Shown here one piece after another: positions 52,750 through 59,536 of a stretch of DNA of 64,000 nucleotides. A program made the position numbers and the translations under genes. Each line of letters starts with the position of its first letter. Position 1 is the stretch's first letter. The stretch comes from Rhodocyclaceae bacterium (lineage in GTDB: Bacteria; Pseudomonadota; Gammaproteobacteria; Burkholderiales; Rhodocyclaceae). The stretch covers positions 1 through 64,000 of the forward strand of contig JAEUNL010000073.1 of the NCBI GenBank assembly GCA_016791115.1. The letters are read 5' to 3'. The notes below the pieces were generated by a model. It saw nothing but the letters and a program-made list of their open reading frames with translations, ran no database searches and was not told where the DNA came from.

Positions 52750-53439
52750 TTAGGGACATCGCCTTCGATACAACTGTGCCGGCCGAAACGCCCCGGTCCG
52801 CATCTGCCCTTCCACCGCTTCGAGCAAATTGCGCTCATCGAGGCGTCGCCTGAAACTCGACTTGTCCAGGTGCCGGCCAAGCATCGCCTCGCAGCAGGCC
52901 TGCAATTCCCCCAGCGTGAAGGCCTGCGGCAGAAACTCGAAGGGCAGCTCGAGTCGGTCGATCTCGCCGCGCGTGACCTCGAGCGCACCACCGATCCGTT
53001 CCGCATGGTCGAAGGCCAGTCGCGCATCAGCCGCGGCCTCGTCGGCCGCCACCCACTTCAGCGCCTCCAGCCGCTTGCCCGGATTCGGGTCGATCGCCTC
53101 GAACGGCACCAGCGCGCGGTAGATCACGCTCAGGGTCCACGGCGCGCGCGGATCGCGGGAGCGGCCGCCGATCGCCGTGAGCTGGCGCAGATAGGGGAGT
53201 TCCACACCCAGCCGTTCAATGCCGACCCGCCGCGCCGCGGCATCCAGATCCTTGTCCTGGTCGATCCGCAACACCCCGCCCGGTAGCGCCCAGCGCCCCT
53301 GATACGGCGCCTGCGCGCGCCGCCCGAGTAGCACCCCGAGCCGCCCTTCGATCACCGAGAGCACGACGATCTCGATGCGGGTAAACGGCATTTCGTGGCG
53401 GCCGGAGGTCGGCATGGTGTCTTCAGGTGACTTGGGCAT
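52750..53439 (-). CDS. NrtR-like Nudix-fold transcriptional regulator
   Basis: A 229-residue protein with an N-terminal Nudix fold (residues ~20-150) and a C-terminal winged-helix region (FTLGELQACCEAML..DKSSFRRRL) as in NrtR regulators. The Nudix box is degenerate: where catalysts have REx2EE this protein has RV..ER at 71-76, so hydrolysis is unlikely and ligand sensing (ADP-ribose or a related nucleotide) is probable from the family. It is divergent from a metallophosphoesterase gene across 71 bases. Nested ATGs lie at residues 9 and 17 (MPTSGRH, MPFTRIE). Confidence 0.85.
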   Translation of the reverse strand: MPKSPEDTMPTSGRHEMPFTRIEIVVLSVIEGRLGVLLGRRAQAPYQGRWALPGGVLRIDQDKDLDAAARRVGIERLGVELPYLRQLTAIGGRSRDPRAPWTLSVIYRALVPFEAIDPNPGKRLEALKWVAADEAAADARLAFDHAERIGGALEVTRGEIDRLELPFEFLPQAFTLGELQACCEAMLGRHLDKSSFRRRLDERNLLEAVEGQMRTGAFRPAQLYRRRCP

Positions 53440-53441
53440 AG

Positions 53442-53490
53442 TTGCGATGTGCTACTAAGTGGTTTATAGTGTGTTCGTAGTGTAGTGCAA
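53442..53490. promoter_or_regulatory. Overlapping divergent promoters of the regulator/phosphoesterase pair
   Basis: On the plus strand TTGCGA (53442-53447) and TATAGT (53465-53470) are 17 bases apart. On the minus strand TTGCAC (53485-53490) and TATAAA (53463-53468) are 16 apart. The two -10 elements overlap, so the genes share one control region of about 70 bases. Confidence 0.55.
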
Positions 53491-53497
53491 CTAAGTG
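53449..53497 (+). repeat. Direct 13-bp repeat, candidate operator
   Basis: GTGCTACTAAGTG (53449-53461) and GTGCAACTAAGTG (53485-53497) differ at one base and start 36 bases apart. The first lies in the spacer of the plus promoter, and the second covers the minus-strand -35. This fits a regulator-binding site pair controlling both genes. Confidence 0.5.
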
Positions 53498-53510
53498 ACG
53501 GGAGCAATCG

Positions 53511-54443
53511 ATGGACTACGACATCATCGGCGACGTGCACGGCCAGGACGGCAAACTTGTCGCCCTGCTCGGTAAGCTGGGCTACCGAATCAAGGGAGGC
53601 GCCTACCGTCACCCGCAGGGTCGCATGGCGCTGTTTCTCGGCGACCTGATCGACCGCGGGCCGGGCCAGCTCGAAGTGGTCACGATCGTGCGCCGCATGA
53701 TCGAGGCCGGCAGCGCGCGTTCAATCATGGGCAACCACGAATGGAATGCGATCGGCTTCGGCCTGCGCGACCCGGAGGGTCCGGACTTCCTGCGCCCGCG
53801 CACCGAGAGCAAGATCCGTGAACACAAGGCTTTCCTCGAGCAGGTTGGCATGGATACGCCCTTGCACGAGGAACTGGTGGCCTGGTTTGCCACCCTGCCC
53901 CCGCTGCTCGACTTGGGAGATCTGCGTCTGTGCCACGCCTGGTGGGAGCCAGGCAGCGTCGACACGCTGCGCGCCGCGATGAACGGCGACGGTGCGCTCG
54001 ATGAGGCCTTCCTCGTCGCGTCGTATCGCAAGCGCAGCCTGCCCTGGCAGGCGCTGGAGCGGCTGACCAAGGGCTGCGAGATCCGCCTCCCCGAGGGGGT
54101 CAGCTTTCTCGACCACAACGACATCAAGCGCAAGGATATACGGGTGCGCTGGTGGGACGCCGCGGCGAGCGGGTATCGCGATGCGGCGCTGGTGCCGGAA
54201 GGCCAGCGCGATCGCCTTCCCGATTTGCCCCTGCCATCGGAGATCACGCTGGGTGCAGTGAGCGAGGTGCCGACCTTTGTCGGGCACTACTGGCTGAGCG
54301 GGGAGCCGGCGATCCAGAACGCGAAGACGGCGGTGCTGGACTACGGGGCCGGACTCGATGGTCCGCTGGTGGCATACCGCTGGAACGGGGAGTCGGAACT
54401 CAGCAATGCGGCGTTCGTGTCGGTTGGTTCCAGACCGATGTAG
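53511..54443 (+). CDS. Metallophosphoesterase (PPP-like)
   Basis: A 310-residue calcineurin-like phosphoesterase with the full metal-site series GDVHG (7-11), GDLIDRG, GNHEWN and a C-terminal GHYWLSG. The family includes protein phosphatases and nucleotide hydrolases; the substrate cannot be told. It is divergent from an NrtR-like regulator that probably controls it, suggesting a nucleotide or NAD-related substrate (inference). It is followed 65 bases later by a small KOW-like gene. Confidence 0.88.
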   Translation: MDYDIIGDVHGQDGKLVALLGKLGYRIKGGAYRHPQGRMALFLGDLIDRGPGQLEVVTIVRRMIEAGSARSIMGNHEWNAIGFGLRDPEGPDFLRPRTESKIREHKAFLEQVGMDTPLHEELVAWFATLPPLLDLGDLRLCHAWWEPGSVDTLRAAMNGDGALDEAFLVASYRKRSLPWQALERLTKGCEIRLPEGVSFLDHNDIKRKDIRVRWWDAAASGYRDAALVPEGQRDRLPDLPLPSEITLGAVSEVPTFVGHYWLSGEPAIQNAKTAVLDYGAGLDGPLVAYRWNGESELSNAAFVSVGSRPM

Positions 54444-54508
54444 GTGCCGATGACTGCCTCCGACTGGTGAGGCTGCCGATCAGAACGATCCGATCGAAGG
54501 AGTCGAAC

Positions 54509-54907
54509 ATGAACTGTCGGCCTGGCACCGTTGCCTTGATCGTGAAGGGTCGTCCGAAGAACATTGGGCGGTTCGTCTATGTGGCGTGCCGCTACCCGGA
54601 TGTCGACTATTCATCATGCGGCTACGGGGTGCTGTCCAGCTGGACTGTCGAGAGCCTCGGGGCTGATCTTGACGCCATTGAGGGCCCCGTGCGACGCGGC
54701 CACATTCCGGACCTCGCGCTGCAGGTGCTACCCGGGATCGGCAAGCGGGCAGCGAAGGCCTTGCGCCGCGCGAAGGCGGATGCGGATTTTGATGCGGCGC
54801 TCGAACAGCTGGCGGAACTGGCGAAACGGTATGGTTTGGTGCCAGCAGCGATTCCTGACGAGGACCCGGCTCTGGTCGACTCGCTGGACCTTGATCAATT
54901 CGCGTAA
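54509..54907 (+). CDS. Small KOW/SH3-like protein of unknown function
   Basis: A 132-residue protein with AAGGAG six bases before the ATG. Residues 4-25 (RPGTVALIVKGRPKNIGRFVYV) resemble short SH3/KOW-like proteins of phages and islands. Residues 70-90 (LQVLPGIGKRAAKALRRA) look like a helix-hairpin-helix. The C-terminus is acidic (DEDPALVDSLDLD). Function unknown. It may be co-transcribed with the phosphoesterase. Confidence 0.7.
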   Translation: MNCRPGTVALIVKGRPKNIGRFVYVACRYPDVDYSSCGYGVLSSWTVESLGADLDAIEGPVRRGHIPDLALQVLPGIGKRAAKALRRAKADADFDAALEQLAELAKRYGLVPAAIPDEDPALVDSLDLDQFA

Positions 54908-55414
54908 TGCTTATGGGTCAAAGCCTGCGCCTTACCTGGACCAGTGAACCTTGGCTTTCGACCCTCAGCGGATTTTCGTCGCTCAGGCACCATAACGACA
55001 GGATACTGAGCGGAGCAGACGTTCAGGGCATTTACTGAACGCGATCTCCTCGGCCATTGCTGCCGTTGATCTTGCGGCGCATGGACGGCCGCATTGGCTC
55101 CGTCACCCGACGCAGGCGGGAGCGGCTGCCGAACGGCAACTTTGACGTTCTTGCTCCCGCCGAGCTGCTGAAGACCAGGTCGACCTTCCCGCTCCTGCAG
55201 ATTCTGAAGCCTGAGAAATGCTATCCGGCAGATGGGTCAGCACTACCGCGATTCCAAAGGTCTAGCCGCTGGTCCTTTTCCGCGGCACGCAGAAGATTGA
55301 GAAGACAGAGTCCATCCAGCATCGGGACTTTGATCTGCAGAGCATGTCGAGGCCGTAAACCGCGTCACATGGGGTGTGATTGGGTGTCGATTTGGAATGG
55401 AGAGTCATCTTTAT
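54908..55414. other. Intergenic stretch inside the island
   Basis: About 500 bases between the KOW-like gene and the hip operators. A 124-codon open frame (55057-55431) is present but resembles no family and has poor codon character. No gene called. It may hold decayed DNA. Confidence 0.5.
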
Positions 55415-55428
55415 TTCCCGATCGGGAA
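55415..55428. promoter_or_regulatory. hip operator 1
   Basis: The perfect 14-bp palindrome TTCCCGATCGGGAA, the most upstream of three. Confidence 0.7.
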
Positions 55429-55463
55429 TAGAAGACTGAGTTATGTCCTAACCACACCGAACA

Positions 55464-55477
55464 TTCCCGATCGGGAA
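55464..55477. promoter_or_regulatory. hip operator 2
   Basis: A second exact copy of TTCCCGATCGGGAA, 49 bases from the first. It ends just before the -35 of the hipB promoter. Confidence 0.7.
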
Positions 55478-55484
55478 ATATCGC

Positions 55485-55513
55485 TTGTATTTAGTCCGGT
55501 TGTGGCTGATAAT
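55485..55513 (+). promoter_or_regulatory. hipBA promoter
   Basis: TTGTAT (55485-55490) and GATAAT (55508-55513) are 17 bases apart, flanked by operators 2 and 3. Confidence 0.6.
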
Positions 55514-55527
55514 TTCCCGAATGGGAA
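55514..55527. promoter_or_regulatory. hip operator 3, imperfect
   Basis: TTCCCGAATGGGAA lies directly after the -10, 50 bases from operator 2, with a changed centre. Binding here would cover the transcription start. Confidence 0.65.
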
Positions 55528-55539
55528 ACCGAGTAAGCC

Positions 55540-55800
55540 ATGCTATCCATTCGATCACCTCAACAACTTGGCGATGCACTACGTGCCGCTCGCAAGCAGC
55601 TCGGTCTGACCCAGCCCCAGTTGGCGCTGGCGGCCGGGGTGGGTGTGCGCTTCATTGTCGATCTTGAAGCAGGCAAACCCACCTTACGACTGGAAAACGT
55701 GCTGCGTGTCATTGATGCCCTGGGTGGAGAGTTCCAGTTGAACGGATTGCCATCATCGGTGGCCGACGATCAACGCGAGGGTGGTGCCCATGGCGCATGA
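55540..55800 (+). CDS. hipB: HipB-like antitoxin, XRE-family DNA-binding protein
   Basis: An 86-residue protein with a helix-turn-helix (residues 11-65; LTQPQLALAAGVGVRFIVDLEAGK). It neutralises HipA and represses the operon by binding the palindromes upstream. The stop codon lies inside the hipA start region (11-base overlap), the usual toxin-antitoxin coupling. The C-terminus beyond residue 70 is short and probably flexible, as in E. coli HipB, where it targets degradation. Confidence 0.9.
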   Translation: MLSIRSPQQLGDALRAARKQLGLTQPQLALAAGVGVRFIVDLEAGKPTLRLENVLRVIDALGGEFQLNGLPSSVADDQREGGAHGA

Positions 55801-57097
55801 GCTGGAAGTCTGGCTTTTCGCCGACCGGGTCGGCACGTTGGCCTTGGTCGATGGACGACTGAACTTTTGCTACGCCCCCGATTGGCTGTCACACAAAGAC
55901 GCCGTGGCCTTGTCCGCCTCACTGCCCCTGCAAGCGGAGCCATTCGACGATCGCAAAACACGCCCCTTCTTTGCGGGTCTTCTACCCGAAGGGCAGATGC
56001 GCCGCCTGATTGCGCAGCAGTTCCAGGTTTCCGGTCAGAACGACTTTGCGCTGCTGGACCACATCGGCGGCGAATGCGCCGGAGCCGTGACGTTCCTTGA
56101 GCCGGGGCAGGCTTTGCCTGTGCCGATCCGCAGCGATGACGTTCAATGGCTGAGCGACGAGGAAGTCGTTGCTATCCTGGATGAATTGCCGCGTCGCCCC
56201 ATGTTGGCAGGAAAAGACGGCTTGCGGCTTTCATTGGCTGGTGCCCAGGACAAACTACCGGTGGTGTTTGATGGTGCCCGCATTGGTCTGCCCCTCAACG
56301 GCACGCCTAGCTCCCACATCCTGAAACCGGCCATCCACGCCGTCGACGATAGCGTGATCAACGAAGGATTTTGCATGGCACTGGCTGAGGCCATGCAGCT
56401 CAAGCCAGCAAAATCAAAAGTTCACTGGGTATTGGATCGTTCCTTTCTGCTGGTTGAACGCTATGACCGATTGATTGATGCGCACGGGCAGCGGCAACGG
56501 CTTCATCAAGAGGACTTTTGCCAGGCACTGGGCGTGGTGCCGGAAATGAAATACCAGAATGAAGGTGGCCCGGATCTGGCCCAGTGTTTTGATCTGGTGC
56601 GCAGTGCGACGCGCCCCAGTGCGCCGCAGGTCCTGCGACTGCTCGACTACGTTATCTTCAATGCGCTGATCGGCAATCATGATGCGCACGCCAAGAATTT
56701 CTCGCTGCTGTATTTGGGTCGAAAGTCAGGCAAAGCTCCCATTCTGGCACCGTCTTACGACACGCTCTCGACGGCGGTTTATCCAACACTGACACAGAAG
56801 ATGGCGATGAAAATCGGCAGCAAGTACAAGTTCAGCGAAGTCCAGGCGCGGCACTGGGAGCAGTTCGCCGGAGGCGTAGGCTTTACGAAGGCGCAGGCCA
56901 AACGGCGCATTCTGGAATTGGCAAAGTTACTGCCAACGACGGCGCGCAAGCTCCAGTCTGACCCCGGACACTGTTTTGCTGGCAATGCTGTGGTTGAGCA
57001 AATCAATACCTTGATTGAACAACGCTGCGCCCTGACGATTCGGAGGCTCACTGACCTCGCCGCCGAAAATGACGCAGCCGCCGAACCCTCCGTTTGA
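55790..57097 (+). CDS. hipA: HipA-like serine/threonine kinase toxin
   Basis: HipA phosphorylates glutamyl-tRNA synthetase in E. coli, causing growth arrest and persistence. The 435-residue protein has the N-subdomain 1 and kinase core: SLAGAQDK (148-155) containing the autophosphorylation serine S148, the ATP lysine in HILKP (K179), VERYDR, the catalytic GNHDAHAKN (D298), and D324 in PSYDTLST. No inactivating change is seen, so it should be an active toxin. ATG 55790 is preferred; a GTG three codons earlier exists. The stop is 8 bases before the right island repeat. Confidence 0.92.
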   Translation: MAHELEVWLFADRVGTLALVDGRLNFCYAPDWLSHKDAVALSASLPLQAEPFDDRKTRPFFAGLLPEGQMRRLIAQQFQVSGQNDFALLDHIGGECAGAVTFLEPGQALPVPIRSDDVQWLSDEEVVAILDELPRRPMLAGKDGLRLSLAGAQDKLPVVFDGARIGLPLNGTPSSHILKPAIHAVDDSVINEGFCMALAEAMQLKPAKSKVHWVLDRSFLLVERYDRLIDAHGQRQRLHQEDFCQALGVVPEMKYQNEGGPDLAQCFDLVRSATRPSAPQVLRLLDYVIFNALIGNHDAHAKNFSLLYLGRKSGKAPILAPSYDTLSTAVYPTLTQKMAMKIGSKYKFSEVQARHWEQFAGGVGFTKAQAKRRILELAKLLPTTARKLQSDPGHCFAGNAVVEQINTLIEQRCALTIRRLTDLAAENDAAAEPSV

Positions 57098-57104
57098 ACC
57101 ACCA

Positions 57105-57124
57105 TGCGGACGCGGGTTCGATTC
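57105..57124 (+). repeat. Right-end copy of the ssrA att core
   Basis: The 20 bases TGCGGACGCGGGTTCGATTC repeat the ssrA core. The following bases are GGGTTTGGG rather than the ssrA ending, so this copy is truncated. Confidence 0.75.
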
Positions 57125-57899
57125 GGGTTTGGGAATTGAACTGGCACTGGAATGCAGACGGGTTTGATGCACGTTTCCGGCGACCAGCATGGCTGGAAAA
57201 CCTGCTTGCAGGTCTACAATCCGGCAGGCATTTCGATGGAGTTCACAATAGTTCGCAGCGGCCCGCAGCGCTTGGATTGCGTACTTTCAATAGTCGTTTG
57301 GCGCAGGGTTCCACCCCACCACCAAATCGAACAAAACCCCAACCCGAAACGGTTGGGGTTTTTGTTTTTGGCCGTGCCAGAACGCGCAAGGATGCTGGTT
57401 CGCAGGCCAACGATCGCCACAAGGCCCTCGGGATGGCGGCTGCAGGGCATACACCGCCACGGCCCAATATCCACGGTATTTCCAGGGCATTTCATTTCAC
57501 GTGGCTGGCTACCGAGATGCCCTCGTCCGTCAGCCACGAATGCGGGCGCCACAGGCGCCTTGCCGAGGACGGGGTCGGGCGCATCGTGTTCCTGGTCGAC
57601 GCGCGCAAACGAGGCAGGCAGCCGCACCAGGCGGTCATCGCGGCACGCCGCCGAACGCTGACCGCACGCTAACCGAGCTTCACAGCGTGCAACGGCCGGG
57701 CGCGCCGTGCGTGGCGACCCGGCAACGACGCGGACGGACGGGGGGCGTGCGCGGCCGCCGGTGTCGTCCGGATTGATCTGCATTAAAGCGGTGGCCCCCT
57801 GTTCCATCCACGATGAATGCGGAATCGAATGGTTCCCGAGTGAAGGGTCGGATGGGTGGGAACCCGGTTATTGCATCTTCCTGGACGCGGAGAGATGAA
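57125..57899. other. Post-island intergenic region with no clear gene
   Basis: About 775 bases. It contains a possible decayed ssrA end (57307-57325) and a terminator (57337-57370). Several open frames on both strands match no family and have no good ribosome site. No gene called. Confidence 0.55.
57337..57370 (+). terminator. Rho-independent terminator, probably the original ssrA terminator
   Basis: CCCCAACC pairs with GGTTGGGG (8 bp, six-base loop) and is followed by TTTTTGTTTTT. No gene ends nearby on the plus strand except hipA about 240 bases upstream, so it may be the native ssrA terminator displaced by the island. Confidence 0.75.
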
Positions 57900-59213
57900 A
57901 TGGGGTCATTCTTGAGACGTGCCTGCTTGGCCCTCACGCTGATCATCGAGTTGTTCATCGCCAGTGTCGCCGCGCAGACACCTGCCGCAGGTGATCTCGG
58001 GCAATTCCCCTTGCCGGGCAACTTTTGCAGCCACGGCGAGCCCATGTGGGTGAATGGGCAGATTCGTTGTGTCGGATGCGGCGGTGCGGGCGAACCGTGT
58101 TGCAGTCAGAGCCAACCGCGCTGCTATGGCGCGCAGCAGGATTGGGCATGCTTTGCCGGACCGGGCGCACCAGCCGGTTTTTGCGGACGCATCTCGCGTC
58201 AGGATGTTTCGTTTGCGGGCTGCAGCTATCCGGGGCATCCGCCTTGCGACGTGCTGGCGTGGCCGCAATGTCACTCGGGGTTGCAGGCGATTGCAATCAC
58301 ACCGCAAATCCTGCTGTGTCCCGCCGCGGGCGACAATGGTCAGCCCTGCCGCGCCGATCCGAATTACCCGTGCGAAGGAGCATCGACCTGCAGCGGGGGA
58401 TTCTGCATCCCCGGGGAAAATCTCGACGAGTGGTGTCGCAAGATCGCAGTCGAGCTCGATGCCGCACAACAGACGGGGGACTTTGCGCGCTTCGCGGCTG
58501 CAACGGACAACGCCTGCAAGCCGCCGTGCCCGTTCTGCCAGCGGGCGACCGCGCAACGCGATGCGTGGCAGCAGAGCCTGGCGACGCCGCCCCCGCCCGT
58601 CTTGCCGCCGGCACCGATTCCCGGCGGATCGCAGCAGCCCGGCAGCGCACCGTCTGCGGCCGGCAGCACGCCAGCGCCGCCAGCCGGCGGCCGTGCCTGG
58701 CATCTGAAAGGCGCGCTGGCGGAGCCGCTGGCGCCGCTCAATCCGCACGTCCGCATCCTGAGTTCGAATGCCAATGAAAGCCGCGGCATCGTCAGACTGC
58801 AGTACGAACCCCGCAAGGACTGCTGGGAGACTTACGAGCTCTCATGGCAGTTTGCCGGAACGATCTCGCTGCTTCGCAAGGGAGACCGCATCGGCGTCAC
58901 CCTGCAGTCGACGCTTGTCGGCGCCTCCTGCGGCAGCGCCCTTGGCACCTACGTGAGCATCGAAGGGCCGCGGCTGGAGGATTTTCTCGCCCGCCGGGCA
59001 CGCCCGGACCAGATCGAGTCCGCCGTATTCCAGGTGCAGGCGCCGCGGGCACAGTCGAGTTCCCAGCAAACCCGCGGGAGCGCGCAGGGCACGATCGAGA
59101 TCGTGACTGCCGCACCAGGTAATCGCAACGACAAATATGCGTTCCTGCGTTTCTACGCCTATTCGCCGGGACAGTTCCATGTCGTTGCCTATGTATTCGA
59201 GCCGGGGCCTTGA
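57900..59213 (+). CDS. Cysteine-rich secreted protein of unknown function
   Basis: From ATG 57900, behind GGAGAG, the protein has 437 residues. A signal peptide (1-26, LALTLIIELFIASVAAQ) is followed by about 20 cysteines up to residue ~230 in spaced clusters (VGCGGAGEPCCSQ, PCEGASTCSGGFC, ACKPPCPFC), indicating a disulfide-bonded, EGF-like extracellular part. A Pro/Gly/Ala linker (about 230-275) leads to a C-terminal domain of about 150 residues with two more cysteines and probable beta structure. No known family recognised. Upstream ATG 57813 would precede the signal peptide and is less likely. Confidence 0.75.
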   Translation: MGSFLRRACLALTLIIELFIASVAAQTPAAGDLGQFPLPGNFCSHGEPMWVNGQIRCVGCGGAGEPCCSQSQPRCYGAQQDWACFAGPGAPAGFCGRISRQDVSFAGCSYPGHPPCDVLAWPQCHSGLQAIAITPQILLCPAAGDNGQPCRADPNYPCEGASTCSGGFCIPGENLDEWCRKIAVELDAAQQTGDFARFAAATDNACKPPCPFCQRATAQRDAWQQSLATPPPPVLPPAPIPGGSQQPGSAPSAAGSTPAPPAGGRAWHLKGALAEPLAPLNPHVRILSSNANESRGIVRLQYEPRKDCWETYELSWQFAGTISLLRKGDRIGVTLQSTLVGASCGSALGTYVSIEGPRLEDFLARRARPDQIESAVFQVQAPRAQSSSQQTRGSAQGTIEIVTAAPGNRNDKYAFLRFYAYSPGQFHVVAYVFEPGP

Positions 59214-59536
59214 CGATGGCGCCACGACGCCACGGCGTGCCAGGCGACGCACCGGATCGTCTTCGGCATCCCCTCTGATCGGCGCATCGCGCGCGGGTAA
59301 CTTGAGGCAGCACTTCTCGGAAGCGGGCCAAGGCTGAGTCGTTGGCTTCAGCGCGCCTCGGCCGCGCCAGAAGTCTTATGGTTAGGCGGCCTTCAGCATT
59401 GCATGGCCGAATGGCGCATGGATGCTTGCTGTTCGCGATGGCATGCTGCAGAACGCCTATCCACGCGGGTCACGAGCCGGTGACCGCGACACGCGTTTGG
59501 CGAAAACCGGCAGCGGGGGCGAAGGAGTTCGCCGCC
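59214..59536. other. Intergenic region between the secreted protein and dnaB
   Basis: The two genes converge here. No terminator with a clear T-run, repeat or gene was identified. Confidence 0.5.

Larger units (their letters stand above)
51200..57124. mobile_element. Genomic island inserted at the 3' end of ssrA
   Basis: The segment is bounded by an exact 20-bp direct repeat, TGCGGACGCGGGTTCGATTC, at 51200-51219 (inside tmRNA) and 57105-57124. It carries an integrase directly after ssrA and accessory genes (regulator/phosphoesterase pair, KOW-like protein, hipBA). Tyrosine integrases of the P4 type commonly use ssrA. The right copy lacks the last 15 bases of ssrA, so the right end has been altered. 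Size is about 5.9 kb. No transfer or replication gene is present, so the element is not self-mobile on this evidence. Confidence 0.8.

Noticed and set aside
55057-55431. 124-codon frame in the island before hipB
   Set aside because: Arg/Ser-rich, no domain, weak start, and it runs over hip operator 1. Treated as noncoding or decayed DNA.
57094-57672. Open frames after the island (plus and minus strand)
   Set aside because: They cross the repeat and terminator, have low-complexity Arg-rich translations and no similarity to known families.
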